A DNA stretch of 64,000 nt from Notospermus geniculatus (Eukaryota; Nemertea; Pilidiophora; Heteronemertea; Lineidae): contig NMRB01000731.1 of NCBI GenBank assembly GCA_002633025.1, forward strand, positions 18,821-82,820, written 5' to 3'. Below the pieces are notes generated by a model, which worked only from the letters and a program-made list of their open reading frames with translations, did not search any database and had not been told where the DNA came from. Both the position numbers and the translations under genes were made by a program. The first letter of the stretch is position 1; every line of letters begins with the position of its first letter. Shown here piece after piece: positions 1 to 11,430 of the stretch.

Positions 1-115
1 AATACTATAGAATAGTGACCGACTTTACTCTCTGGTTCGGTAAGAACCTAATGCCTTCGACCTGCAGAAGTCACTGGATGCCATGTCTTGATGCTGCTCT
101 ATTGACTGACTCAGG

Positions 116-283
116 GTGAATACAGTGGCGCCACCAAATAGCCTGGTAGTCTATCATGTTTCGGAGGTGTTTTGAAAGTGCCTTATGGTCGTTTGCATTT
201 CTCTTGACCACCACCGTGGCGTGGTGGTCTTTTTTTAGTGCTGGGATCTCCAGTTTTTGTTCATGCAGTTCAGCTTTAACAAT
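116..283 (+). repeat. Dispersed repeat, copy 1
   Basis: About 170 bp clearly related to 58991-59131. Both start with GAATACAGTGGCGCC, share GGTAGTCTATCATGTT and end with AGTTCAGCTTTAACA. The other copy lies in DUOXA intron 6. The family is not identified. Here it occupies the intron before the caspase exon. Confidence 0.75.
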
Positions 284-435
284 GGCTTCACGGTCGTAGA
301 TGGCCTAGTGGTTGGCGAGTTGGCTCCTGAGCTACATGTAGAAGTTAGGTCACAACTTGGATGGGCGACCAGGCGCATATTAATACACCCGTCCTTGTGA
401 AGAAAAAGGAATAATTGTTTTTTTCTCCCCTTTAG

Positions 436-653
436 GTTACAAAGCCTACCGTAACACGGTACAAGGCTCGTGGTACATTCAAGACCTGTGTACTATTCTT
501 GAAAACCACCACCACGACACTGACCTTCTCAGCATGATGACTATGGTCGGAAATTCGGTGAGCCGTAAGATGAAGCTTGAGAACAGCTACCTTTATCAAC
601 AAATGCCAGTTCTTCTTAGTACACTCCGAAAGCAGGTTTTCATGACGTCATGA
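436..653 (+). CDS. Caspase, terminal exon (p10 subunit), partial gene
   Basis: The C-terminal exon of a caspase, a cysteine protease that cuts after aspartate in apoptosis or inflammation. The exon follows a strong acceptor (CTCCCCTTTAG, AG at 434-435). Its two first bases complete a split glycine codon, after which it reads 71 codons to a TGA. The translation contains GYKAYRNTVQGSWYIQDLC, the start of the caspase small subunit. The RNT arginine contributes to the S1 pocket and the SWYIQ tryptophan to S4. It also has LLSMMTMVGNSVSRK and ends in MPVLLSTLRKQVFMTS, matching the p10 C-terminal strand. The large subunit with the catalytic His and Cys must lie upstream of this window. Whether it is an initiator or effector caspase cannot be told. 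A possible AATAAA follows 122 bases after the stop. Confidence 0.88.
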
Positions 654-774
654 GTGTGACCTTGGACGTCGACCTTGAAGTTTCAAGGTGAGAAGATGGC
701 CGACTCTTGCTTTGGTTTGTTAGCCAACATTGACGATCCTGGTGAGGTGGCTTTGTCCGTCCGATCAGCTTTAG

Positions 775-780
775 AATAAA
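775..780 (+). promoter_or_regulatory. Candidate polyadenylation signal of the caspase gene
   Basis: AATAAA 122 bp after the caspase stop codon. No other canonical signal is nearer. Its use is inferred. Confidence 0.4.
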
Positions 781-797
781 CGGATGTCTTCCTATTG

Positions 798-872
798 CTT
801 TCATGTATTCATGTATGCTTTCATGTATTTTTTCATGTATTGCTTTTATGTATTCAATTTTATGTATTAAGA
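798..872 (+). repeat. TTCATGTAT-type imperfect tandem repeat
   Basis: Six or more imperfect copies of a 9-16 bp T-rich word ending in ATGTATT, about 75 bp in total. A small open frame on the minus strand here (MKAIHEKIHESIHEY-like) is a by-product of the repeat. Confidence 0.75.
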
Positions 873-880
873 AAATAACA

Positions 881-1718
881 AAACTCTGTGGCAATAGAGG
901 TCAGTCGGGCAGAAAAGATTACTCCGTGTAGTGGTAATGAGGGCATTGTGTACTACACACAGGCTGCGCGAGACTGCTTGCGTGAGACTGCTTTTGCACA
1001 GGCCTGTGTAGCCGTGGAACGCATCACATCGGCCACATTTGGCCGACATGTTCGTCCGCGACCTCATCACAGCGTAGGAATCTTAACCGGAAAATAAATC
1101 CAAGTTATTGGCGTTGTTTAATGCAAATATATTTACTGATTTTTTGTGAATAATTGTATTGCAAGTAACAACTATCATAATAAGCGAAGTTTGTAGGTAT
1201 TTTGATCCTAGTAACTACGGGGATCGAGGGATCACATGATCAGCCAAGCCAAGTAGTTCGCTGTCAATCACCCGGCGCCATCTTGATTTCCCAGCGCCTT
1301 CTGTTGTAACAATGGTAATGAGGGCATCGCCACTTCTCCACGGAAAGATGTCGCTGCGACCATATCAGGCCTTTTCATTGTCTTCAGGACGTCATCTCCG
1401 TGGCAATGTGAGGTGCGAGCATGTGGCCACAACGTCACGATGGTGTGACGTTGACGTTGCGAACAACGTCACAGTGGAAAAGTTGATACGGTCGCAGCGC
1501 CATCAAATGGCAGAAAAAAAATGGCAAAAAAATGGCTACCGGTACCTCCCCATTGACTTGTACATGTAAATCTGCAGGAAAAGCCTCAAAGTTTGCACGT
1601 GCCTTAATTGTAGGACATTTGTACTTGTACGTACATGTTCGTGTACGTATCTACGATATCGGTCGCTCTTAGAAAACTCATGACTGTGATTCTATTTTGT
1701 AAGAAGTAGCAGGATTTT
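881..1718. other. No gene recognised
   Basis: Short open frames only, without splice-site or domain support. The interval contains GTGACGTTGACGTTGC-rich sequence near 1440-1490 but no resolved repeat. Confidence 0.5.
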
Positions 1719-1956
1719 ACTATAGTCTGACTCAGGCTAGAGGTGACATTAAAGGAATTTGAGTTATGCGAGTTCTGGGAAATGTGACATGAACTGTGGC
1801 TTCTTAATAGACCCAAATAATCCAAGTGGACAGGGTCTCTAATAACCATTGAATATAGAGTGGTTTTCCTTGCATTTTACTTGTGGTCAGTGAATGGTCT
1901 ATTTCACATACCAAACATTCCTTTGATGTCACCTCTAGCCTGAGTCGGACTATAGT
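1719..1956. mobile_element. MITE-like element with about 43-bp TIRs
   Basis: The left end (ACTATAGTCTGACTCAGGCT) and the right end at 1910-1956 are reverse complements over about 43 bp with a few mismatches. The element is about 238 bp with no coding capacity. A second ACTATAG follows the right end. Superfamily unknown. Confidence 0.8.
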
Positions 1957-2275
1957 ACTATAGTTGCGTCTAGGAGGCAACACACACTGTCACTGTATCA
2001 GATAATAAACAAGGCAGTTGTAACCACATCATTTGATATGATTCTGAAGTCTTGCTTGACGGTTCCTCGTAGCGGGACTAAAGTTCGGAGGGGGCTGGCG
2101 GTATGTTTGGGGGGGGGGTGTCTCAGTCGACTTTCAGACATCCAGAGTCGGTAACAGACACAATGCTGTATTTTACAGAATGCTGTACAATGTATTTTAC
2201 AGCTGTTGGGAGAGACGGATCCACACTCTCCAGCCGTTTTCCGCCCATGTCACGCGGTTAGGTCACATCAGACGA

Positions 2276-2410
2276 GGGACCTTATTCATAAAGCATACTT
2301 TAGTAGAGTTCCGCATTCATAGCGTCATCCTAAATGACTGTTGACGCATATATTAGCTCCTGGAATCTTACGAATTCGTAACTGCGAAGAGGGCTTTGTG
2401 AATAAGGCTC
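2276..2410. mobile_element. Short MITE-like element
   Basis: GGGACCTTATTCATAAAGC at the left is repeated inverted as GGCTTTGTGAATAAGGCTC at the right, giving a 135-bp element with about 20-bp TIRs. Confidence 0.6.
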
Positions 2411-2424
2411 CTCCAACAAAATCC

Positions 2425-2567
2425 TTTCAAAAGCGTCAGCGCCAGGACTTCGATTTGAAGATACCAACAGCCTGCGATGTGGTCAGCAACTGAACCCAGG
2501 TGTAAGTTACACCGGCAATGCCAGGCCTCTGTGACCTGACAGCGGCGGTTTTGGTGTACATGTAGAT
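2425..2567 (+). repeat. Dispersed repeat related to 57030-57187
   Basis: Shares TTCAAAAGCGTCA, a middle block CCTGCGATGTGGTCAGCAA and a terminal GGTTTTGGTGTACATG with sequence in DUOXA intron 4. Similarity is moderate by eye. No coding function is supported. Confidence 0.6.
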
Positions 2568-3320
2568 CGACACCTCAAACTAAAGAAGAAACGCCGTTTT
2601 GCAATCCACAAAGCTCTTAAGATTTACTAGTATTGACTGGTATATCACATGATAACTTACACTTAATATGGCCAGTGCGATTGCATAATTGCAAAGCTAC
2701 TTTCGGGACATGTCACTGACGAGAGAGAAAAATGTGTACTTTAAGCCACATACTTGTGACGTGTTAGTGTCGAGTCCTACCGGAATTTCCCGAAGATTAA
2801 CGAGAATAACTTTGTTGGGTTTCAGCTAAGTGCTCTTCCAGGCGTCCCTGCAGTATTTAGCATGTTTGCGTCCTTTTGCTCCAGTCTTCACGCACGTGTA
2901 TTTGTATGCATTTGAACCCTGTTCGGACGATGTCCTTTTGTCCTCGCACTTCAGACATAATCGGGACCATGGTGGATTCCCATCCTGTTCTGATTTGCAG
3001 CATCTGCCGACACCCCTACTGCCTATTGTGCAACGTTTACGGACCGTTTGACACCTTAACCCTCTTGAAGCTGCAAAATATACATCTTAAGAATTAGGTC
3101 AATGTCATTTTACAAAAACTAGCGAAACTACGAGGTACAGATGTAATACCCTATAACAAGCTTCCGACACATCTATTTGTGATTTCATCAGGGTAGGCCT
3201 ACGAGCTACTTGATCCGTTCATGTGATGTACACATGCACATGAATACGTAGGCCTACCTGCACTGCCATGGAGTCCTTCCTATAAGCCACAAAGGCAGAG
3301 CCTAAAGAAACAGGAAGACT
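2568..3320. other. No gene recognised
   Basis: Only short overlapping open frames near 2830-3097, with no domain or convincing splice pair. Confidence 0.5.
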
Positions 3321-3323
3321 CAC

Positions 3324-3384
3324 CTTGAATTAAGACCAGGATGACAAAGACCATGAAACTAAGTGTGAGAATCTTGTTGACCAT
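3324..3384 (-). CDS. Weak candidate signal-peptide exon
   Basis: From ATG at 3384 the minus strand encodes MVNKILTLSFMVFVILVLIQ, a typical signal-peptide profile, and then reaches a CAAG|GTGAGT splice donor. CTTTTCAG stands just upstream of the ATG and could be a 5' UTR acceptor. No downstream exon was found, so this may be a chance match. Confidence 0.25.
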
Positions 3385-3959
3385 TTTGAAACTGAAAAGA
3401 GACCGACGAATCATTATGATTATACATTGTATTGAATCGATTGTACGCACATTTTTAAAGCAAAAGGCTAAAGCCAGGCGTACACTCATGGCCAAAAATA
3501 AATGGACAGCAGTTTATCTTGAATATCTCAAAACCAATGGGGTAGAGAAAATAGGTCCCGACATATAATAGTAGCAAATTTTCCTGGCTATTATATATAT
3601 ATTTTATATATATCTAATGGCATGAACGCCGAAAAATTCCGCTGAAAGCCGCATTTGACAGAAGGAATTTTGTAAAGGTATGTTTTTTGCTACTTTTTTA
3701 TTTGCATGATTTCGTTCAAAATTTTTGTATCAATGTGTTCTACTCATCGAGGCCTTTCATTATATCATAAAATTTCAACTATTCTGTGTAGAAATGTGAT
3801 TTTGGGGCACTTTTATCAAAATATTTTTGGCCACCCGTGCAACACCTTTGACACAGGCCTCTACACTATGTGAGTTGTGCGCTGTTCGCGAAAAAAAGCA
3901 CTTCCCCGTTCAGCAGACTTTTGCGTGGAAGTGTATATTGGTCCATTAGGCTTGGTTAT

Positions 3960-3987
3960 ACCTTGGAGGAATTAATTCCTCCAAGGT
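3960..3987. repeat. Perfect 28-bp palindrome
   Basis: The sequence around CCTTGGAGGAATTAATTCC is its own reverse complement over 28 bp. The half-site CCTTGGAGGAATTA recurs inverted at 47200-47234 and nearly complete once at 5183-5198. Confidence 0.85.
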
Positions 3988-4760
3988 TATACTCTATTCC
4001 ATTCACCTGACGAAATGATGTAGGCATAATAGGCAAGACTTAGTTTTAATCTGATATCTTGAATTTCGAGTGAGAGACATTTCACCGTTCATTGGCACAC
4101 GTATGTCATGTGTGTCAGGTACGATAGAAAGAAAAATGCGCCCCGGATCAAATAAAGCCTATTATTTGGAGTTTTTAAGCAGCTACGTAATTGAAAATTA
4201 CTTCTTATACAGTTTGATTCTTTTGTTTTGTATTAATTTGTATGAAAAAAGTCATATCTTATTACATAACAAGTGAAAACAATTAAGACACACTATGTTT
4301 GTCTGATTCCGAGGCACCATGTTTCTACATGTATGTGTCCATTTATGGGATGTAAATCCAACCGTTCAAAAGTTTGGTGTAGTATATCGTACCCCACTCT
4401 TCTCTACAAAGCTCAGTTGTCGCGTCCATCGGCGTCCAATGATAAAGTCAGTTCCTCAAATGTAAAACGCCCTAGCGGCTGTTACCAGCAAAATATAGTT
4501 TTGGCAACATGACTTTTCTAAAAGCTGGGTATCCAACTGTCGTAAACCTGGGTTCAGATTTGCTCTAACAAGATGTTTCCGCAGAACGCCATAAGGATGT
4601 GGACTAATTTTGGAAATTGCGTATGGTGAACCGTGTCGCAGACACAAAACTCGCAAAACTGAGGTAGCACACAAAAACACTGAACCCAAATTACAGCACA
4701 CAAAAACGTTTTGGCCCACAGATATGTCTCGCTGAGACAATCTCACTGAATTTCTCATAG
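3988..4760. other. No gene recognised
   Basis: AT-rich sequence with only short open frames. No splice-supported exon or domain was seen. Confidence 0.5.
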
Positions 4761-4886
4761 GGCGTATGTACCAAACGAAGAATATCTTGAACTCAGGTTA
4801 AGCCACAACTTTTCCATTGTCACATCATGCCCTGGCAAACCTCAACAATTGGAAAGTTGTGGCTCAACCTGAGTTCAAGGTACCAA
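4761..4886. mobile_element. Foldback element, copy 1
   Basis: Palindromic element with arms CTTGAACTCAGGTTAAGCCA and its inverse near 4851-4879, outer ends TACCAAA. A longer relative is at 33385-33540, and part of an end recurs near 5550-5590. Confidence 0.75.
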
Positions 4887-4932
4887 AGAGAAGAAAAGCA
4901 CAAAAATTGACACACAATAATAAAAAGGCAAT

Positions 4933-4986
4933 TTCCAGAGTGTTTGCGAATTTTCGACCCCAACCGGGGTCTTCTTCAGGCTGGAA
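4933..4986 (-). repeat. Hammerhead-like motif, copy A
   Basis: On the minus strand this reads TTCCAG, C, CTGAAGA, a GACCCC/GGGGTC stem with a 4-base loop, GAAA, about 13 bases, then CTGGAA. CTGAAGA and GAAA match the hammerhead core CUGANGA...GAA, and the outer 6 bp pair perfectly. One unpaired C lies between helix I and the core and helix III is weak. Such motifs occur in Penelope-like retroelements and retrozymes (family knowledge). Activity is not established. Confidence 0.4.
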
Positions 4987-5040
4987 CTTTACAATCCGAA
5001 ACTCTAGAACAGACTGAGCTGAAACCCAAATGTAGATTAG

Positions 5041-7909
5041 AAGTATCCCATCCAAACAGGACGTGACAGCAATTAAGGAAAGAAAAGAGTACAAGCCCCA
5101 AAAGGTGGTTGCTCAACCTAACAGAAATGTAATTAGTGAATGTAAGGCTTGAATAGGCTGAAGGGAAGGGTGTATAATATAGCTTGGAGGAATTAAACTA
5201 ACAGTATAATTATACTAACAGTACAATACCCCCAAGACTATAGTAAGAGTAATTTATATTGAACAAATGTATGAGGAAGTGATAACAAATTAGGCCTAGA
5301 AAAAGAAATGAAGAGCAAGATAATAAGAAATGAAGGGGCAACAGTAAAGAAAGGAAGCCTAGGTGAACAGCACCTACAAAACCTGACCAACGAAAATTTA
5401 GAAACAGACCATGGACGAAGACAAAGGCCTAAAAAATAGGAACCCTGTCCTCCAAGGAAAAGGGTCTACTAACGGGAAAAGAGGGGTTGCAAAGCACTGA
5501 CCAGCGAACAAAATAGGAGAAGAGCAATGGAAGACAAGGCCTTGAGTTGAGGACTTGAGTTCAAGGTACAATGTAATCTTCGTTTGGCCCATGAGTTTTT
5601 CAGTTGCACGTAAACTCAGATGAGATTTACTTTTCAGGCGCGAAGTTCTTTTGTAAAATGGGAAACTGTACAAACTTACCGTTTTGGTTCACTCCTGTTG
5701 TGTAGATAAAGTGGTACTTCGTGGTTGTACCTTCCCTTCGACTTGTTGGAATGGTAGGAGGGAAGGAAGCGGGTCTGCCTAATCACGCGGCTGCAGGAGC
5801 GACATGTGGTGATAATTGCCTGTTTTGAAGATCTCTTGAAGTCATCTCGAGTGACTCCCGACAACTTTGCAATTCGCGCAATTTTCTATACCCTGCATAG
5901 ATACACGGGCAGAGAAGATGCAGACTCGAAATAGGCCTATATCATAATCGATACTTTTAGTTGAAGATGAATTGCATACACTATATGTCCAACACGAGTT
6001 AGTATGAATAAAAACGAATATTTGCCTTCACTAACTGTTAAATGATACATTCTTTATTCTGAAGTAAAAGCATTTGCCCTATGTGCATGTGCCTCACGTT
6101 CGCAAATGTGTAAAATTATAGTCCTCTTTAGTTGTAGTTTACTGGTTAAGAATTCTGCTGAAATCGTATTTCAGAGCATCTAGATTCCAACTTTTTCTTG
6201 GGGCGGCCCCATACCTCCGAAACAATCTGAAGAGGTCGCCACCATCGTTCCTTGACTAAGACCTCTGAAAAGGGCTGGAACCCAGCACAAGATTCTTGTG
6301 CTCATCGATTTTACAAATTATTTGATAAAATAATCACACCGAAAATTAGAATTTGTTCCAGTATTTGTAAAATTACTACTATTCGATGTTTTATTATGGA
6401 AAAAAGAACGAACTCTCCCGAATCCCTACGCAGTTTGCTGTGCAACGGGCAGAAATTCATCCGCCACCAACAATGCATTTGCACTATGGAAAAGTAGTAC
6501 CGGTCTAGCCCTTTCCAGAGATGTGGCATTGAACTCTGGGTACGAGATTGCCTCCGAAATTGACAAAAATGTCATTTTCGTCGATCGGCTGACTCCATTG
6601 AAATGACGTCATCGCGAGCGCCACACGAACAACGTCAGATCGGTCTGACATGTATTTGTTTTTTAGGTGGAGACAAGCCTCTCATCTGACCTCAGTTTAT
6701 TCCATGCTGACGGAGAATAGGAGGATTTTTCCCGGTAGGTCGGCGATGCGAGCGATGTGACCGGGGCGACCATCCTCCAAGCAGGGTCGAACACCCTCCG
6801 GATTTCCCAAAACGCATGCCTGTGTATCCCAGAATCCTTCGCGTTCCATCTTGGTTTTTACGGCCAATTTTTGTCCTCTAGGCCGCTGCTTTGAACGTAA
6901 AAATTTTGCTCCCCCAAATTACTTTATCTACTGAATACTGCAAGTTTTCGTCCCTTTTCACTAAATGTGACAGTAGTCTAGTTATTTGTCAGGAACTATT
7001 TCTTCTTTGTGCGATGATCACGCTGTGAGCGTGATCGCTCGCAGCGCCACGTCGCGTCCTTTGTGTGTGGTGCATCAGGCTTCCTCTCCTCTCTCTCCAT
7101 TCCAGTGATCAATTCGTAAGTGCCATTGATGCCTGGTACCTCCTCACTTAGTGATCAATTCTTAAGTGCCATTGATGCCTGGTACGTCATTCACTTTCCT
7201 ATTAGTTGTCATCGTTAGGGCCATTGATTTCTAGTCTGGTCGGCTAACAGGTAAGAGACGTGCAGGAGCACGGTATGTATCTAGGCCGACACATGCATAG
7301 GCCTAATACAGGCCTATACAAGTATAGCACTGTACTGTCGCTCACACAATACACACAGACTCACTCCGTGGGACCAAAATTTGCATATTTTAATGACGTG
7401 CAATTATTGGAGCAGAATTCGTCACGTTTGCCACGATCGGATATGAAAATAGAAACGGGTTTCTAAGGTGAAGGTCATCACGTCCTTCTTCCACATTCGA
7501 ACCCACGGACCCTCGCATATTAAGGCATCAATCGCCGACATGCACCTACCATCAACGCATGACGCACGGTGACTACAGTGGACGTTAGGACTGGACGGCG
7601 AAGGGCCGGTGTATCAAATGCTAAAAAACAGCAGCTGTGTTCCACAATCATTAACCGTCTTTATTTCTTTGAAATACAGGGAGATAGGGATTGAGGTTGG
7701 TAGTTATATAAAATGGGGATCCTAGCTCGATATAGGGCAGCACACCGAAAACCCGGTCCTAATACAATGGGCGCCTTTTGTGTGGGAAATTGATCAGGAC
7801 CGGGATGTCCGTTTCATTTCAATAGTTTTAACCACTAGTGACACCTATTGAAAAAGTCGGCTAGGGTTCCCATTGTGTCTGTCCCGTTCATTTTGAGATC
7901 GTCAAAGCC
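5041..7909. other. No gene recognised
   Basis: Contains a solo end at 6534-6556 (CTCTGGGTACGAGATTGC) resembling the TIR of the element at 7910-8303, and a direct repeat of GTGATCAATTC(G/T)TAAGTGCC near 7106-7165. Small open frames lack support. Confidence 0.5.
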
Positions 7910-8303
7910 AATCTCGTACCCAGAGATTAGTTACGCTCGGCCGAGGTTGATGGTCGCTACACTAATCTCTGGAGACGGCTAAGCCCTAGCGGTGGCTTGA
8001 GGAACCAAAATGCAGGCAAGTGCGTTACACACGGCGCATCCCGCTTCACTCCAAGTTTATACAGTGCGCCAAGTGGTGCTGTGGATCCCTCGAAAAAGCC
8101 TCCCTAAGGACATTTTTGTGTGTAACATTTTATACTCAAGTCATCTCAAGTCATTTCAGTGCATTTGTGGTTAAAATTCGGTCTAAAATTGCACGATACC
8201 AAAAATCACACCTAAGGCATGAAAATGGCTAGCCGTCTCCAGAGATTAGTGGAGTGACCTACAACCTCGGCCCGAGCGTAACGAATCTCTGGGTACGAGA
8301 TTG
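7910..8303. mobile_element. MITE with about 76-bp TIRs
   Basis: Left arm 7910-7985 and right arm 8228-8303 are inverted copies (CAATCTCGTACCCAGAGATT... ...CTCTGGAGACGGCTA) with about ten mismatches. The interior has no transposase-like frame. Confidence 0.85.
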
Positions 8304-8744
8304 CGTCAAAGCCACAGAGATTAGAAGACACGAAAGACGACACGCAAGTCCACCTCCTGCCGTCCTTTTTTCAAACTCGTATAATTAGAATTTTCCGATG
8401 ATCATTTTCATATTCACGCACAAATGTTGGTGATGTCACTGGGATTATATCTTAAGTAATTTATTGTTCACAACCACGGCGTGTTTGAGACCTTTCCATT
8501 GTAAGTATTACGACTTCCACAGAATGTCCAGGGGGCTGGTGTGATCAGTGATGGATTAATCTAGCCTGTCCTGAGGATGACGCTTACGCTATCGATTAGT
8601 TTTGCCTGGCAGTCACTTCTTGAACGTTCTTTCAAGAGAGCGGGGTCATTATCTCTTATCTTCGGGCGGCTTTCCCTGGAAAAAAGATATAAAGCATGGG
8701 TTCATATACAAAATGCAATTCAAGACTACACTTTGGCGGTGCGT

Positions 8745-8965
8745 TTTTCAGTGTGGGCCTGTGCGCCAGTGTGACATTACAATTGTGTCAGTGTGACATT
8801 AGCGACGTTTCGCAAATCTGACGAAGTACGAAATAAGAAATTGGACTTCGTTTCCGAGACGTAATTTATTGCAGGAGACGGTTATGGTACCATAATATCG
8901 TCTGCTGCAGGAGCGTCTTTTAGCGTATGACGTCAGGCCGATAGAGTTACGGTGTATATTAAACG
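8745..8965 (+). repeat. Dispersed repeat family R1, copy 1
   Basis: Shares GACGAA...AGTACGAAATA, CTGCTG(C)AGGAGCGTCTTTTAGC and the preceding (C/G)CAGTGTGAC block with 18815-18935, 57770-57916 and, inverted, 58389-58552. Noncoding. Confidence 0.7.
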
Positions 8966-9718
8966 TTGAAGACATTTGTGGTACAACTACAGTAGCCGTG
9001 GTTACACAACATAAAATCCCCGGGTTTTTTGGTGGTCACACCAATGAATTGCCGGTGTAGCAGTAAAAAGTGTCTCGCGGGGCAGAAAGCTCACAGAAGA
9101 TACGCGCACACGCGAGCTATCTGCTGAGCATTACGGTCTCGAATGACTTTGTGCTCAGCAGTAGCTCCAGTGTGCGGCAGGCTTTAGGTTGACTTGGACT
9201 ATGCACCATTTGACTTTTCCCTCATTATCGTTAGCACTCGGCTGATTTCGGGATCGACGCAGTATGTGACGACTCTAGAGACGAGGTTGGACTAGGCATA
9301 CATTACCTTCGCCATTTTGTTGTTGATACATCCTGTTGAGGTATGTTCCAAGTGGTGTCCCACGTTTCTTTCTGCCTATCTCGCACGCTTTCCAGCAGTC
9401 GTACGCATTTGAAAAGTCGTCGAAATCTGGAAAAAAATTACAGTTTCAACTTTTTCACGCAACAGCTAAAATTCTGCGTTGTATCAAGGAGCCGTGTTGG
9501 TAAACTGATTATTCTTCTGTGACGTAACGGCTGGTCAACGCTGATTGGCCAATGTTCATCCGCCAATAATCTACCGACCAATCATCTGTTTCCTGGGTTC
9601 AGATCTTGTCTCATTTCCAGTCTGACGCCCCCCCTCGCCAGATACCGGTGGATGAATGAGAATGCCCCCCCCCCCCGTATGACAATGCCCGCTTTATTTT
9701 GTGGCAGATACCCCAACA
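8966..9718. other. No gene recognised
   Basis: Only short open frames. A run of C at 9666-9676 is the only low-complexity tract. Confidence 0.5.
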
Positions 9719-9868
9719 CAGGCGGTGACAATCTAGCGCGTACGCGACGCGTCGTGGAGGCGTTCCGCCAATCAGATTCTTCGTTAGGTCCGTGTTACCG
9801 CATTTTGGTCCGTGTTACCGCATTTCTGATTGGTTGAACGCTTCCCCACGGGCCAGTCTGTCACCGCC
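9719..9868. mobile_element. MITE related to 55186-55341
   Basis: Left end GGCGGTGACAATCTAGCGCG and right end CCAGTCTGTCACCGCC are inverted. TTAA follows the right end at 9869-9872. The same TIR and CGTACGCGACGCG subterminal block occur in the DUOX/DUOXA spacer element at 55186. Confidence 0.7.
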
Positions 9869-9956
9869 TTAAGACATGTTTATCAGTGCCTTCCCTATTG
9901 TTACGTCACGGCTTATTCCGTCAGTCGTTTGTTGGGGGGGGGGCAGTGAAAAATAT

Positions 9957-10015
9957 TAGGGCCTACATTTGTTCTCCACCACTGGTCCAGTGGTGGAGAA
10001 CAAGTGTAGGCCCTA
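9957..10015. repeat. Hairpin, 29-bp arms, 1-base loop
   Basis: TAGGGCCTACATTTGTTCTC...CACTGG faces its inverse across a single T, with one mismatch in 29 bp. Confidence 0.9.
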
Positions 10016-10087
10016 TTAAATGTGTAGGCCTCAAATGTAGGCCCTAAAGTGTAGGCCCTAATGTATAGGCCCCAAGTGTAGGCCCGT
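10004..10087 (+). repeat. Imperfect tandem repeat of GTGTAGGCCCTAA
   Basis: Six imperfect copies of a 13-17 bp unit. They derive from the outer end of the preceding hairpin and run up to the next hairpin. Confidence 0.85.
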
Positions 10088-10152
10088 AGTTCCTTTGCGA
10101 AAGTATCGCGAAATCTCCAGTGGAGATTTCGCGATACTTTCGCAAAGGAACT
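10088..10152. repeat. Perfect hairpin, 31-bp arms, 3-base loop
   Basis: AGTTCCTTTGCGAAAGTATC...AAATCTCC, loop AGT, then the exact inverse. The centre AATCTCCAGTGGAGATT resembles the centre of the satellite at 62.5-63.3 kb (AATCTCTCCAGTGGTGAGATT). Confidence 0.92.
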
Positions 10153-10413
10153 TTGAAACTGGTATCAGTCCTCAACATTCTTAATCAAATGATCATCTAA
10201 AAAGCAAGAAAGTAGCGAATTGAACTTCCTCTCACAGAAAGCTCAGATAAATCGCTTGACTTGATGTCGATTTAGAGTATGTGATATTGAGTGCTGATAG
10301 AAGACGCGGAGTACAGTGCACACACGTAATTGATCAGTGCATTGCCCATAGCTCTCAGGCCAACTATGACAAGGGTCCTGCTACAGTGCACCATGCATAA
10401 TGTACGCCAGTTC

Positions 10414-10749
10414 TTTTTTTGTGACGGTGGAACATAATTCTCCCAGTGAAACATTCCTGATAAAGTGAAGAATCCCGAAAAATTGAAATAATTAGGATTT
10501 TTCTTGATCATTATCTAGCCATTCGTTGCAATATGGCGTGTTTCATTTGCACTGATTTGGTATCCTTCGCTTCAAAGCGAAAATATAGAGCAGCATCCGT
10601 ATTCATGAGACATGGCCACTCCTCTAGGAGACTAGAGCGATTTTGTGGATTGAATGGCGAAAGGTTTGATATCTTTCATTAGAGGGCCTCTCATCTGGAG
10701 AGGATGTGTTGTAACCACGTGGCTCTTGCAGAGACTTCGTTCATTTTTT
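10414..10749 (+). repeat. Direct duplication across a single N, left copy
   Basis: About 330 bp nearly identical to 10751-11079, with two small differences noted. The single N at 10750 at the junction suggests two alleles or overlapping contig ends left unmerged. Confidence 0.85.
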
Positions 10750-10750
10750 N

Positions 10751-11079
10751 TTGTGACGGTGGAACATAATTCTCCCAGTGAAACATTCCTGATAAAGTGA
10801 AGAATCCCGAAAAATTGAAATAATTAGGATTTTTCTTGATCATTATCTAGCCATTCGTTGCAATATGGCGTGTTTCATTTGCACTGATTTGGTATCCTTC
10901 GCTTCAAAGCGAAAATATAGAGCAGCATCCGTATTCATGAGACATGGCCACTCCTCTAGGAGACTAGAGCGATTTTGTGGATTGAATGGCGAAAGGTTTG
11001 ATATCTTTCATTAGAGGGCCCTCATTTGGAGAGGATGTGTTGTAACCACGTGGCTCTTGCAGAGACTTTGTTCATTTTT
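10751..11079 (+). repeat. Direct duplication across a single N, right copy
   Basis: Partner of 10414-10749. It starts at TTGTGACGGTGGAAC and ends at GAGACTTTGTTCATTTTTTTGAC. Unique sequence follows on. Confidence 0.85.
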
Positions 11080-11144
11080 TTGACTTTTTGATTCTTTGAC
11101 CCCTGTTTGAGCCCATTGTCGACAAGACCAGAGTTGTCTGTCCA

Positions 11145-11245
11145 TTAGAGAGGTTGCGCATCTTTCCGACTCCGACTCCGGCTTCAACTACCAGAATGGA
11201 TTGCAGTCCGCTGTAGACATCCTTGATAAAAACGATTTGATATAC
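11145..11245 (+). pseudogene. Inverted partial copy of the exon at 11455-11560
   Basis: Reads GAGGTTGCGCATCTTTCCGA and onward. About 100 bp are nearly identical to the minus strand of 11455-11560, and in the same frame it gives SDSDSGFNY...AVDILDKNDLI before a stop. An acceptor-like CTGTCCATTAG precedes it. It is either a duplicated exon or one arm of an inverted repeat. Confidence 0.5.
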
Positions 11246-11430
11246 GTTTGCAAATCGTAAAATGCCATAACTTGGTGGCAGAATAATTTTGACTCGTAAT
11301 CGGAAGTGCACGTAAATCGCAAATATTATAGTCGTGTTTCAAGTCGTAACGACTAGGCTTACGACTTCAACGACTTCAATATTCATTATTTACCCGCACT
11401 TCCCATTTATAGGGCCAAATTTTTCTGCCT

